In this document: positions 41,722 through 52,079 of the stretch, piece after piece
Position numbering within the stretch: the first letter of the stretch is position 1
How the letters are laid out: every line of letters starts with the position of its first letter
NCBI GenBank assembly: GCA_905221605.1
Contig: CAJNDS010002279.1
Location: forward strand, 797,084-861,083
From: Symbiodinium natans
Lineage: Eukaryota; Sar; Dinophyceae; Suessiales; Symbiodiniaceae
Direction of reading: 5' to 3'
Length of the DNA: 64,000 nt
Position numbers and translations under genes: made by a program
The notes under the pieces: model-generated
The model's database searches: none
The model's input: only the letters and a program-made list of their open reading frames with translations
Told to the model about the DNA's origin: nothing

Positions 41722-41973
41722 GGTTTAGGGTTTAGGGTTTAGGGTTTGGGGTTTAGGGTTTGGGGTTTGGGGTTTAGGGTTTAGGGTTCAGGGTTTAGGG
41801 TTTAGGGTTCAGGGTTTAGGGCTGAAACTCAGCCCATCCTGAAGTGGCCCATCCTGAAGAGCAGGAGGGGCAATTGCTTCTTGCTTGGCAAAGGTCGAAG
41901 ATCTGCCTCTCCACGCGGGCCCCGCTACTGTGCGGATGCGGGGAGTGTTGGTTTAGGGTTTAGGGTTTAGGGT

Positions 41974-42012
<39 letters not shown>

Positions 42013-42030
42013 TGTTGAGGGTTGAGGGGA
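41722..42030 (+). repeat. TTTAGGG/TTTGGGG and GGGTTGA arrays
   Basis: Mixed TTTAGGG and TTTGGGG at 41722-41823; unique GC-rich DNA; then TTTAGGG followed by about nine GGGTTGA units to 42028. Confidence 0.88.
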
Positions 42031-42378
42031 AACCAAGGACAAGAAGGACATCACCAAGAGTCAAGGAGCCGAGGGGCTTCTAACCAGCAGGTTGGGCTTA
42101 AGGTTTCAAGGCCCAGGGGTGTAGGGTTTAGGGTTTAGGGAGTAGGGTCGCGCCGTTGGGGCCTCGCGCGCAACTCCGCTTGAAAAACTGATCCACAGGC
42201 GCTTTGCTGTTGGGACAAGCTACGGATGGCTGACTTAGGTTAGGCCCACCATGCAGCAAGCAGTCTCCAGACCCTAAACTTAAACCCTAAACCCGAAACC
42301 CTAGAACCTGAACTCTACAACGGAAATCCAAGCTATCACACCTTGGACCGTTCAGCGATGGTTGTCCGGGGGCCTAAC

Positions 42379-42426
42379 CTACTAATTGCTTAAGTCGTTT
42401 TGGGGTTCTTCAGCAAATAGTAGTAG
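42379..42426. mobile_element. foldback family 2, short copy
   Basis: CTACTAATTGCTTAAG at the left and TTCTTCAGCAAATAGTAGTAG at the right share the arms of 7986-8105 but with only about 15 bp between them. Confidence 0.7.
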
Positions 42427-42544
42427 CCCGGTGACCGACTGGCTGTGACGAATCCCGGGATGGGATGGCCACCTTCGTGTTCCACACCCGATGCGGTGTC
42501 CCAGCCACGGGGGCCCGTGCGTCGTGTGGCCCCCCGTGGGTATG

Positions 42545-42815
42545 GGCTTACTTGGAGGTTCCAGGGTACTTCTAACCCATTACTAAGTCTGCCTACTTAG
42601 AGGACTTAGGGGGCTTATGACCAGCTAGAAATGGGGGTTATAAGTACCCCGTACCCCCAAGTACTTGGAGGTTCATGATACTTTGCGACTCAATTAAAAC
42701 CGTACTTATCACCCAAATATAACCATATCAGCGCACTGAAGGGGCCTACAAGTGGGTTATGAGTACAGTTGTATCGGGGTTCTAAGTACCCTGTACCTCC
42801 AAGTAGAGAACGCTC
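42545..42815. mobile_element. inverted repeat family with CTTGGAGGTTC/GGGTACTT arms
   Basis: CTTGGAGGTTCCAGGGTACT at 42551 faces the near-complementary AAGTACCCCGTACCCCCAAG at about 42641. CTTGGAGGTTC follows again at about 42663, and a third arm AAGTACCCTGTACCTCCAAG lies at 42785. This looks like two overlapping foldbacks or a nested insertion. Confidence 0.65.
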
Positions 42816-43270
42816 GAGCCTCATACAGAGTGCAGGGATTTTCAGCCTGCTTCGAATGTATATAATGTCGACCGCACGCGCTCCGACCTCTAAAGAGCAC
42901 TCGTTAGGCGCTCGATCCGCAGGACTTACTGCTCAGAGCGCAGTGGAGAGGGTCGCAAAGCCAAACCGGTACATCCACTGCCTCCCTGCAGCATGGTCAG
43001 ACGCCGACGAAAGCCTGATAGGATGCCACCACGAAAGCCACGAAAGCCCCTGTATGCCAAAAGCTCTTGAACACAAAGCCCTAGAACCAAGCCATGTCGG
43101 TCGCTGCCTCAGTGGACGCCGAACTGAACATCAGCTCGCAAGCGACTGGTTCTGAAGGGGTAGTTGGGCGAGTGAACTGCAGGCACATGAACTTCTTTCC
43201 CCCACTCCCCTTTCAGCACCAGTAAGACAGGTTTGCACATCTCCAGAGGGTGTCGTATAAACAGCCACAA
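42816..43270 (+). other. unique island with weak open frame
   Basis: A 128-codon frame (42769-43155) begins at TTG inside the inverted repeat and has mixed composition without a recognisable domain. It may be a chance frame in GC-rich DNA. Confidence 0.15.
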
Positions 43271-43274
43271 GGTC

Positions 43275-43410
43275 TGTTTAGGGTTTAGGGTTTAGGGTTT
43301 AGGGTTTAGGGTTTAGGGTTTAGGGTTTAGGGTTTAGGGTTTGGGGTTTGGGGTTTGGGGTTTGGGGTTTGGGGTTTGGGGTTTGGGGTTTGGGGTTTGG
43401 GGTTTGGGGT
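43275..43410 (+). repeat. TTTAGGG then TTTGGGG array
   Basis: About nine TTTAGGG units followed by about ten TTTGGGG units, with a single sharp switch at about 43338. Confidence 0.95.
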
Positions 43411-44345
43411 GCCAAGTAACACGAAAACCGCTAAAGCCACGCATGACATCCTCCCATGGAGCTCCGGTCTTCCGAATCTCTTGAAACTGAGCCGGAGAGG
43501 TCGCGCGAACAGAAATCGTGCTGGTTTTTTGGGTTCAGTGTGGGCACAAAGCCGTCTCGACTCAAAGCTCTGCAAGATAGGGCACGACCTCCAATCCAAC
43601 TCAGGGCACTCTATGCGCCTGCTAAACATGTCGATGGCCCAGCATCTCGGCTAAATGTGGCGCCTACAAGAGTCGCCAAGGCTCGCCAGGCAAGCGACCG
43701 CTATCCACAGTGATCCCCAGCGGCCCGAGGGGAACCCAGGCATGGGGATCCAAAAAGTCTCTCCAAGCTCCGGATATCATCCTGATGCCTCAATGATACC
43801 CTCAACTTGTGCACCACAGACTCTAATTTCCCAAGTCCTTCTCAACCAGGAATACATCCTCCCAGCAGCCTCTACCCTAACCCCTAAACCCTGAACCCTA
43901 AACCCTTCAGAAGCTTGGTGCTTCAAACTGGCCCTGGTAAGCTTGGTGCTTCCATAGAGGCCTGTCCCGTGTAGTAGCGGCTGATGCCGTGGCGCGCGTA
44001 GAGGATCCTGAGCGGTTTAGGGTTTAGGGTTTAGGGTTCAGGGTTTAGGGTTTAGGGTTTAGGGTTTAGGGTTCAGGGTTTAGGTTTAGAGAAACACCCT
44101 TCCCATGTTCGACTACATCATTTGTGACTGAATAGATTGTGCTCTGGTCGTGTCTGTGTATGCAGACACTCACGTCTACAAATATACATAGATATACAGA
44201 AGATTCAACAAAGTCGAACAAACATAAATCTGATAAGTAGAAGTATGATGAAGCGGACACATGTTACTCAACACACTAGCATCATCATAAACAAAAGCCC
44301 ACAGTGTATAACTTGCCATCGCCTGTCGGCAGGTCTGGGCGTGTG
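43411..44345. other. unique island, no confident gene
   Basis: Several overlapping short frames on both strands at 43411-43894, none with a motif. TTTAGGG/TTCAGGG array at 44014-44085. The remainder is non-repetitive. Confidence 0.4.
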
Positions 44346-44352
44346 TGAGCAT

Positions 44353-44389
<37 letters not shown>

Positions 44390-44450
44390 AATACACATGT
44401 ATGTATGCAGTATGTATGTATGTATTTATGTATGTATGTATGTATGATCC
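44346..44450 (+). repeat. CA, TA and TGTA compound microsatellite
   Basis: (AC)n, then (AT)n, then TATG/TGTA tetranucleotides. The Y/I/C-rich frames are repeat translations. Confidence 0.95.
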
Positions 44451-45185
44451 CGGTTCTCGGTTCGAACGAAGCATAAGCCCAGGTTTGAATGCTACACTTG
44501 TTTCTTGCTTGTCCAGCTTCTCATTATCCCCTTATACTCGCTGTGTAAATGCAGATCTCAAGATGTAAACGGAACTTCATTAGTAAGGACATAACAAAGT
44601 TTACTAGAACCCGTGTACAGTGCACACTTATAATTGCAGTGCACACTTATAATTCAGCTTACAATGGCCTTACTATTCGTCATCACCATTGCTCACATTA
44701 TAAGCGGTCCATTTCGCGCACCAAATGAAACAAATGAGCGAATACACAGCGACGCGCGGCAAATTCACGCACGCGTGCGACAGTAATAAAATAGAATGCA
44801 CGAAAAGAACTCAATGACCTTACGCACCAAATAAATAGAAAGGTGGTAGCCCGAAGGCAGAAACCGAGGTTGACCACGTTCTCCAGCACTAACATGCACT
44901 AACACACTATGAATACGGCCCGAACTTGAAAGCCAAGAGCAATGAAATTAGTTGGGAATCCTCTTTGTTGTGCGGCCATACAACCAATTCTGTAATTCTG
45001 AGCTGGATGGAAAACAACCAATAGCAATAGTTGCCCAAGCAATAAGGCCCTGAATGGCCCTCATGCCAAGCAACCCTGTTTAAATATGTGCATCCTCATA
45101 TTCCCCCCCCCCCCACCCCCAACAAGAAACCAACAAGTAGAAACAAAAAACGAAAATCCATAATACTAGAGGCACCCCAAAACCG
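44451..45185. other. largest non-telomeric island, no gene called
   Basis: Balanced composition and almost free of AGGG words. CAGTGCACACTTATAATT is directly duplicated at about 44616 and 44636. A C-run lies at 45104-45118. A 65-codon minus frame (44698-44895) shows no recognised features. Confidence 0.5.
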
Positions 45186-45305
45186 GCATCGGCAAGGAAG
45201 AAGGCAGAGAAATCGTGGGCAAGGCCCGTTTGGGGGCTTGGCGTGCCTTGCCCACGAGTTCTTGGGCCTTGCCCCGGAATGTTTGTACCTTGCCCACGAA
45301 TTTCC
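45186..45305. repeat. TTCGTGGGCAAGGC repeat cluster 1
   Basis: One plus-orientation unit (ATCGTGGGCAAGGCCCGTTT) faces three minus-orientation units (GCCTTGCCCACGAG, GGCCTTGCCCCGGAA, ACCTTGCCCACGAATTT). A direct-orientation cluster lies at 45965-46115. Confidence 0.75.
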
Positions 45306-45321
45306 TTAGGGTTCAAGTCAC

Positions 45322-45431
45322 TATATGGGTGGTTGTCAAAATTATGGTCCCTTTTTGGATCCCTATTCTAATACGGCACCTAATATTTAGGGTACCCCAA
45401 AAGGGATGATAATTTTAACAACCACCCATAT
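45322..45431. mobile_element. foldback element, TATGGGTGGTTGT arms
   Basis: Left arm (45322-45361) CTATATGGGTGGTTGTCAAA... and right arm (45392-45431) ...TTTTAACAACCACCCATATG pair over about 40 bp, including AATTATGGTCCCTTTT-type inner sequence. 110 bp, non-coding. Related inner wording (GGGACCATAGTTTACG) occurs near 56150. Confidence 0.85.
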
Positions 45432-45589
45432 GACAGAGAGGGTTTAGGGTTCAGAGTTTAGGGCTTAGGGTTGAATCAAAGCCCTGCCCTCATAGGGGGT
45501 CTCCAGACTCCCCCGTCGCTTAGTGAAGTATTATTCCATACATCACATCATTGGGGTTCTTATAGGGTTCTTAAGAGAGGGGGCTTCGA

Positions 45590-45820
45590 GGGTGGTAAAG
45601 GGGTGTAACCCAAGGTTCCCTAATACTCCCTAATACTCCCTAATACTACCTAATACTCCCTAATACTCCCTAATACTCCCTAATACTCCCTAATACTCCC
45701 TAATACTCCCTAATACTCCCTAATACTCCCTAATACTCCCTAATACTCCCCACTCCTCCCCTAAGCTTCCCTGAAGGTTCCCTTCGTACCTACCCCCCAT
45801 GAACCGCCCTCCCTTAAGGA
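45590..45820 (+). repeat. dispersed element with expanded TAATACTCCC array
   Basis: Same frame of motifs as 5536-5650 (GTAACCCAAGGTTCCC ... CCTACCCCCCATGAACC), but the internal TAATACTCCC unit is repeated about 13 times (45618-45750). Confidence 0.9.
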
Positions 45821-45824
45821 CCCG

Positions 45825-45910
45825 GTTTGGGGTTTAGGGTTTAGGGCTTAAGGTTTAGGGTTTAGGGTTTAGTGTTTAGGGTTTAGAGTTTAGGGTCTAG
45901 GGTTAACCCC
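45825..45910 (+). repeat. degenerate TTTAGGG array
   Basis: TTTAGGG units with several substitutions. Confidence 0.85.
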
Positions 45911-45964
45911 ATAAGGTTCCTATTGCATTCTGAGGGATATTTCTTCTTGAAGGGTATCGGAGTC

Positions 45965-46115
45965 TCTGGTGGCAAGGCAGAAAAATTCGTGGGCAAGGCG
46001 CAAACTCATGGGCAAGGCAGAAAAATTCGTGCGATTGGTGGGCAAGACACAAACATCCGCGGGTAAGACGCAAAAATTCGTGGGCAAGGCACTAAGATTC
46101 GTGTGCAAAAGCCCG
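45965..46115 (+). repeat. TTCGTGGGCAAGGC repeat cluster 2
   Basis: Five or six direct units of about 20-25 bp (GGGCAAGGCAGAAAAATTCG type). On the minus strand the units keep an open frame encoding ALPTNF-like repeats. The cluster ends in GCAAAAGCCCGTTTTGGGG, similar to the unit end in cluster 1. The protein reading could be incidental. Confidence 0.75.
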
Positions 46116-46619
46116 TTTTGGGGTTTTGAGATTCAAATCAGCTGTGTGGAGAATCTTAAACCTTGAATTTCTTATGGCTTAGGATTCTCTGAGCGGGTGA
46201 GTATTGCACTAGCCCGAGGCACCAAGCTCGAACAAAGACTGCTCGACCCGGAGCTGCTGAACCCTAAACCCTAAACCCGGAGGACACCCCATAGACTAAC
46301 TCACCATGCAAGTTGCAGGAATTTCGAGCTGGCACCATAAAACACAATCAAAAAAGTAGAGTCGACCCAGAACCCTACAGTCTGAAACCTTTAAACAACA
46401 CACACTCTTGTCAATCCCAAACCCTAAGCCCTAAGCCCTAAGCCCTAAGCCCTAAGCCCTAAACCCTAAACCCTAAACCCGAAACCCTAAACGCAAATAT
46501 TAAGCCCTTAACCCTGAACACCCCGGACCGGCGTCTGAGCTACCGGCAAACGGCTAGCGAAGCCCCAGCACCAGCAACACGCATTGGCTCGCCAGTTCCC
46601 GGAATCCTGCCTCCTCAGT
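46116..46619. other. unique sequence with CCCTAAG array
   Basis: Homogeneous CCCTAAG then CCCTAAA units at 46420-46490; remaining sequence unique, no gene. Confidence 0.55.
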
Positions 46620-47000
46620 TGGCCCTAAACCCTAAACCCTAAACCCTAAACCCTAAACCCTAAACCCTAAACCCTAAACCCTAAACCCTAAACCCTAAAC
46701 CCCATTTGGGGCTTTAGGGCTATGGCGTAAAAGTCTCAGGAGGGATTCTCAAGGGGCTGCATGGGGGCCCCAAGGTTCCAGTGCATAAGAGGGTTTAGGG
46801 TTTAGGGTTTAGGGTTTAGGGTTTAGGGTTTAGGGTTTAGGGGTTCAGGGTTTAGGGTTTAGGGGTTCAGGGTTTAGGGGTTAGGGGTTAGGGTCAGGGT
46901 TCAGGGTTCAGGGTTCAGGGTTCAGGGTTTAGGGTTCAGGGTTCAGGGTTCAGGGTTTAGGGTTTAGGGTTTAGGTTCAGGGTTTGGGGTTTGGGGGGGC
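46620..47000. repeat. bounded cassette
   Basis: CCCTAAA at 46620-46701, spacer at 46702-46790, TTTAGGG at 46791 onward, then TTCAGGG units to 47000. Confidence 0.9.
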
Positions 47001-47054
47001 TTGCAGATTCGGGAGAGCTGCCGGGATCTTCAAGGGTTAGGGGGGCTCGGGGTT

Positions 47055-47675
47055 CGATTCAGGGGTTTAGAAGTTTAGGGGTTTAAAGGGGTTTTAAAGG
47101 GGTTTAAAAGGGGTTTTAAAGGGGTTTTAAAGGGGTTTTAAAGGGGTTTAAAGGGGTTTAAAGGGGTTTAAAGGGGTTTAGGGGTTTAGGGGTTTAGGGG
47201 TTTAAAGGGGTTTAAAGGGGTTTAAAGGGGTTTAAAGGGGTTTAAAGGGGTTAAGGGGTTTAGGGGGTTTAGGGGTTTTTAGGGGTGTTTAGGGGTTTAG
47301 GGGTTTAGGGGTTTAGGGGTTAAGGGGTTTAGGGGTTTTAGGGGTTTAGGGGTTTAAGGGGTTTAGGGGTTTAAGGGGTTTAGGGGTTTAGGGGTTTAGG
47401 GGTTTAGGGGTTTAGGGGTTTTAGGGGTTTAGGGGTTTAGGGGTTAGGGGTTTAGGGGTTTGGGGTTTAGGGGGGTTTAAGGGGGGGGTTTAGGGGTTTA
47501 GGGGTTTAGGGGTTTAGGGGTTTAGGGGTTTAGGGGGTTAGGGGTTTAGGGGTTTAGGGGTTTAGGGGGTTTAGGGGTTTAGGGGTTTAGGGGTTTAGGG
47601 GGTTAGGGGTTTAGGGGGTTAGGGGTTTAGGGGTTTAGGGGTTTAGGGGTTTAGGGGTTTAGGGGTTTAGGGTTT
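47055..47675 (+). repeat. GGGGTTTA 8-mer array, about 620 bp
   Basis: One of the longest arrays in the window. It starts with GGGGTTTTAAA and GGGGTTTAAA variants, then becomes mostly GGGGTTTA with G-number slips. The variant composition changes in blocks along the array. Confidence 0.95.
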
Positions 47676-47926
47676 AGGTTTTCAGGATCAAGGGAGCCAC
47701 GCGTCGTTGAACTGGACCGACGTGCCCTTCTGGTGAAAGGACGGAAGATGTCGCAACGCGTCCGACGCGTCCGCGCTGTACCTGAAAACCTGCTGGCTCG
47801 GGTTTCAGGGGTTCCCCTACTACCTGGTTGAGGGTTTGAGGTTTAGGGTTTAGGTTTAGGGTATAGGGTTTAGGGTTTAGGATTTAGGGTTTAGGGTTTA
47901 GGGTTTAGGTTTAGGGTTTAGGGCTA
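47676..47926 (+). other. unique spacer then TTTAGGG array
   Basis: 47676-47825 is GC-rich unique DNA; 47838-47925 is TTTAGGG with shortened units. Confidence 0.7.
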
Positions 47927-48030
47927 TACTAGCCCCCTCCCCCCCCTAGGTTCCCACCATAATTCAGGCGATTTAGGGATGATTAAGCCTAGTTAAGGCC
48001 ATTTAAGGGGGGAACTTAGGGGGGGTAGTA
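47927..48030. mobile_element. foldback element, CCCCCCCTAGGTTCCC arms
   Basis: Left arm (47928-47955) ACTAGCCCCCTCCCCCCCTA + GGTTCCC pairs with the right arm GGGGGGAACTTAGGGGGGGT (48007-48029). The centre is unique and AT-richer. Confidence 0.72.
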
Positions 48031-48364
48031 GAGAGGGTGGTAAGGTAGCAGGGAAACTGATGAGGGGTCGTTCGGGGTGGGGCTACTGAAACCACAACAC
48101 TCATTTTCCAGGGACTCCACATGCCCCCGAACTCAGGAAGTTTCTGAAACACAATACCTGATGTAAGGAAACTTCTGCAACCCTAGACCCTAGACCCTAA
48201 ACAACCCTGTACCCTAAGCCTAAAGCCTGAACCCTCAATATCGAGGAGTTTCTTGGAAGCATATGGAATACTGCCTCAACCCCTAACTTGAAGCTTCCCC
48301 TCGGACCCCTAAGCCCCAGCCTTTAAACCCTAACTGAACTCTAAACCCTGAACCATAAACCTAA
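48031..48364. other. unique segment
   Basis: No gene; a few CCCTAGA units at 48180-48205. Confidence 0.5.
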
Positions 48365-48857
48365 AAACCCTAACCCTACCCTACAACCCTACAACCCTAC
48401 AACCCTACAACCCTACAACCCTACAACCCTACAACCCTACAACCCTACAACCCTACAACCCTACAACCCTACAACCCTACAACCCTACAACCCTACAACC
48501 CTACAACCCTACAACCCTACAACCCTACAACCCTACAACCCTACAACCCTACAACCCTACAACCCTACAACCCTACAACCCTCAACCCTACCCTACCCTA
48601 ACCCTACAACCTTACAACCCTACAACCCTGCACCCTGCAACCCTACAACCACACCCTACAACCCTACAACCCTACAACCCTACAACCCTACCCTACAACC
48701 CTACCAACCCTACAACCCTACAACCCTACAACCCTACACCCTACCCAACCCTACAACCCTACAACCCTACAACCCTACAACCCTACAACCCTACAACCCT
48801 ACAACCCTACAACCCTACAACCCTACAACCCTACAACCCTACAACCCTACAACCCTA
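48365..48857 (-). repeat. ACAACCCT 8-mer array, about 490 bp
   Basis: Nearly uniform ACAACCCT octamers at 48370-48580, a more variable middle (48580-48740) with ACCCT deletions, then uniform octamers again. It is a different derivative of the telomere unit from every neighbouring array. Confidence 0.95.
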
Positions 48858-48955
48858 AACCTAACAGCCTAAGCACCCTTCAGGGAAGAGTAGACAAGGG
48901 ATTGGGGCTTAAAGGGGGCTCCTTGCATGCCCTAAGGCTCCGCAAGCTTCCTTCG

Positions 48956-49095
48956 TTTAGGGTTTAGGGTTTAGGGTTTAGGGTTTAGGGTTTAGGGTTT
49001 AGGGTTTAGGGTTTAGGGTTTAGGGTTTAGGGTTTAGGGTTTAGGGTTTAGGGTTTAGGGCTTCGGGTTTAGGGCTTAGGGTTTAGAGTTTGCTT
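48956..49095 (+). repeat. TTTAGGG array
   Basis: About 15 perfect heptamers and a degenerate tail. Confidence 0.95.
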
Positions 49096-49904
49096 AGGGT
49101 CCAAAGACCTAAACAAGCAGACCCCTTAAGAAGTCAGAGACGGCTGAAAACGAGAAAGCTAGACATGCGAGAAAGGGCAAGGGGGGTTGAGGGGTGGCAC
49201 CCTAAACCCAAAACCAAACCCAAAACCCTAAACCCCTAAACCCAAACCCTAAACCCCTAACCCCTAAAACCTAAACCCCTACATGAACCCTTTGCAGGCT
49301 TTAGGGTTTGGTTCCGATGAGGAGACGGCGTCTTGGGGGGGTGGCGCAGGATTTCTCCCACGCGGCATGTCCAGAGCCGAGTGACGAAGATGTGAAGAGG
49401 CTTCCGCAAAGGCCGATTCTTCCTGGGCTTCTCTATGTCTTTTTGGGAACGTTTAGGGTTTAAAGTTTAGGGTTTACCATCATCCCTACACCCTCCGCCT
49501 CTAGTCCCTTCCCCCTAACATTAAACGGGGGGGCCACCCCCCTAAACGGGGGGGCCCCCCCCCCCCCCCCCCCCTTAAAAATTCGAAAACTGTTTTTTTA
49601 ATTAGGGGTATTCTTATCGAAATGTCATAATTCATTAGACTTCAGGGTTACTCAAGTAATCAACTTAAGTAACCCTCTGAGGGTTTTATTGGTGTTGAGG
49701 GGTTTCTTGGAGGCCTGAACTCCCCCCCCCCCCCTAATTCGGAATAGGGTTTTACAGGCGGGGTTGGTTTCGGCAGGATTTTCCGGAAAGAGTTTTTATC
49801 ATTAGGGGTCCATTTAATGAAAGGGGGGGGAAGGGATTACAGCCTCAATTCTAAATCTGCTGTTCCGGGGCTAGGGGACGAATGTTTAAAGAGCAGCTTG
49901 TGGA
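49096..49904. other. unique and homopolymer segment
   Basis: 49525-49573 is made of G-runs and C-runs that can pair. 49655-49680 is a short inverted repeat (GGGTTACTCAAGTAA / TTAAGTAACCC). C-run at 49721-49734. No gene. Confidence 0.55.
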
Positions 49905-50340
49905 GGATTTAGGGTTTAGGGTTTAGGGTTTAGGGTTTAGGGTTTAGGGTTTAGGGTTTAGGGTTTAGGGTTTAGGGTTTAGGGTTTAGGGAATGGGCAG
50001 GGGTTCAGGGGTGGAGGGTTTACACCCAAAAACCTGAAGCCCTCGATGGGCTGAACGTTGGAGATCTAGTAGCCCTATACCCTAAACCCTAAACCCTAAA
50101 CCCTAAACCCTAAACCCTAAACCCTAAACCCTAAACGACTATAGCTTGCCCGTACTTAAAACCCCCGTCCTACCTAGCCTTGCCTCCCAGTCGGACCACA
50201 AGAACGCAGGGTTTCGATATTTGGGCGTAATGTGAAACCGATTTCGGACCCTTAGCCCTGTTTGGGGGTTTGGGTTTTAGCGTTTGGGGTTTAGGGTTTG
50301 GGGTTTAGGGTTTAGGGTTTGGGGTCTAGGGTTTGAACCC
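49905..50340. repeat. TTTAGGG and CCCTAAA arrays, head-to-head junction at 50335
   Basis: TTTAGGG at 49905-49989; CCCTAAA at 50080-50136; TTTAGGG/TTTGGGG at 50275-50334, switching to GAACCCTAAACCC. Confidence 0.85.
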
Positions 50341-51125
50341 TAAACCCTTTAACCTTTGTAGCTTCTCTTCCGAGCCGCCCAGAACTCGCAATGGCCTTCA
50401 CAAAGGTGTCCAAGACCTCTACATCTGTTAGCATTGCGTAAGGTACCTCGGTTGGAGCGGGCGTATGGGGCTTACAGGGTTTCGTAACCCGAAACCCTAA
50501 ACCCTAAACCCTAAACCTGTAGGATCTAGGGTTAAGGGCGCACCTCGAGCCGCAATAGAACCCCATAACCCTGAGAACCCTGAAGCCTGAAACCCCTAAA
50601 GCCCCTAAAGCCCCGCTAACACCCTGAAGCTTCAACGTTTAGGGTTTAGGGTTTAGGGTTTAGGGTTTAGGCCCCTAACCCCCCCCCCCTCCCCCCATAA
50701 AACCCCAACCCTAAACCCTTAAACCAGTAAAACCCGAAACCCTAACCTCTAGACCCCTAAACCCGAAAGCCCTAGAGCCCAAACCCCGCAAACCCCACCC
50801 CCCTAAACCTCCTAACCCCTGTCCCACGAAACCTCAGACCCCAAACCCCTAAAACCGAAACCCTCAGTTGCACGAAATGAGTTAGTGAGCCAGCGTCCCT
50901 AAACTCTGTAAACATAACCCCTCCGAAACCCTACTAAAACGTTTAGGGTTTAAGGTTTAGGCTAACCTCAAGCCCTAAACCCTGAACCCAAAGCCGAAAC
51001 CCTCCGATCCCAAAGCCGAAGCCCTCCGATCCCCGATTCCTAAACTCCTCGGGTTTAGGGTTTAGGGTTTAGGGTTTAGGGTTTAGGGTTTAGGGTTTAG
51101 GGTTTAGGGTTTAGGGTTTAGGGTT
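50341..51125. repeat. C-rich degenerate region with arrays
   Basis: CCCTAAA at 50490-50516; TTTAGGG at 50637-50670 meeting CCCCTAACC head to head at 50671; C-run at 50681-50695; strongly diverged CCCTAAA-like sequence; TTTAGGG at 51053-51125. Confidence 0.7.
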
Positions 51126-51468
51126 CCACCGCAACCCCCCCCCCCCCCCCCCTCCCCACAAAGAAGGGAAAAAAAAAAAAAAACAGGATTCCCTCAATCC
51201 GAGAAACTCCTTAAGCCCTCCACCAAGACTCCCACACTCCCCAAAACCTCCCTAAGCTCCTCGACCCTCAAAGCCCTAAACCCTAAACCCTAAACCCTAA
51301 ACCCTAAACCCTAAACCCTAAACCCTAAACCCTAAACCTTAAACCCTAAACCTCCCTAAAAGCCCTACTCCCCCTAAACTCCCCCTTCAATCTGCGAAGC
51401 TGCATCCGCCCTGGTGTTCAGCCACTTGATCAAAGCCCGTGGCGTCCAGAACCTGCTCATTTCAACGT
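51126..51468. repeat. poly(C), poly(A) and CCCTAAA array
   Basis: C-run at 51135-51152, A-run at 51168-51183, CCCTAAA at 51270-51355. Unique sequence follows. Confidence 0.8.
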
Positions 51469-51570
51469 ATCTTAGGGCAAATTACACGGTCCCTTAGTAT
51501 AGGCCCTGAAAAGGGGACCCTTTATATACCCCTTAAACAATCACAACCCAAGGCCCCATATCTCAGAGCT
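51469..51570 (+). mobile_element. element C, uninterrupted copy
   Basis: TCTTAGGGCAAATTACACGG, CCCTTAGTATAGGCCC and AAGGCCCCATATCTCAGAGC lie in order with no telomere-type array between them. It serves as the reference for the split copies at 24463 and 37640. The 77-codon frame at 51439-51672 crosses this element and a C-run. Confidence 0.65.
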
Positions 51571-51649
51571 GCTGAGTTCAACTACAACTACTTTCAAACG
51601 CGAATGACAAAACCCAGGCCCCCCCCCCCCCCACACACCCTAAACCCCA

Positions 51650-51860
51650 AAACCTTAAACCCTAAACCCTGAACCCTAAACCCGAAACCCCAAACCCGAA
51701 ACCCTGACCCCAAGCAGCGCCCATCCTAGTTCTCACGGAGAGGGGCATCATCCCCCTTTTGACCATCAGCCCGGCGCATGCACATTCATCAAAGAACAGG
51801 GTTTAGGGTTTAGGGTTCAGGGTTCAGGGTTTAGGGTTTAGGGTTAGGGCTCAGGGTTTG
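51650..51860. repeat. CCCTAAA/CCCGAAA repeats, unique spacer, TTTAGGG
   Basis: C-strand units at 51650-51712, spacer at 51713-51798, TTTAGGG/TTCAGGG units at 51799-51860. Confidence 0.8.
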
Positions 51861-51879
51861 GTATTTCGGGTGATCGTCA

Positions 51880-52030
51880 TATGAAAGAGTTAAGGGGTAA
51901 AAGGAGGGACCTCTAGAAGGGACCCTTAATCTGTATTCCCTGAAATAACCCCTATATATATATACTACATTTCCCCCGAAATAACCCCTAAGGTCCCGCG
52001 TAAGGGCCCCTCCTTTCGTCCCTTCACAGA
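51880..52030. mobile_element. foldback element, family L
   Basis: Left arm GAGTTAAGGGGTAAAAGGAG (51889) pairs with the right-arm CTCCTTTCGTCCCTTCAC region (about 52008). The centre has a TATATATA run. AAGGGTCCC..GGTCCCTCCT wording is shared with 8594-8630 and 59680-59712. Confidence 0.65.
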
Positions 52031-52079
52031 GTTCAACGGCAGTCTCGGGGGCTGACGTGCATGATTGAAGTGACGAGCC

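Noticed and set aside
44440-44480. tRNA B-box-like GGTTCGA at 44459
   Set aside because: No A box at suitable distance and no acceptor stem pairing around it.
44137-44568. 143-codon frame crossing the CA/TA microsatellite
   Set aside because: The middle third is microsatellite translation, and the rest has no motif or start context.
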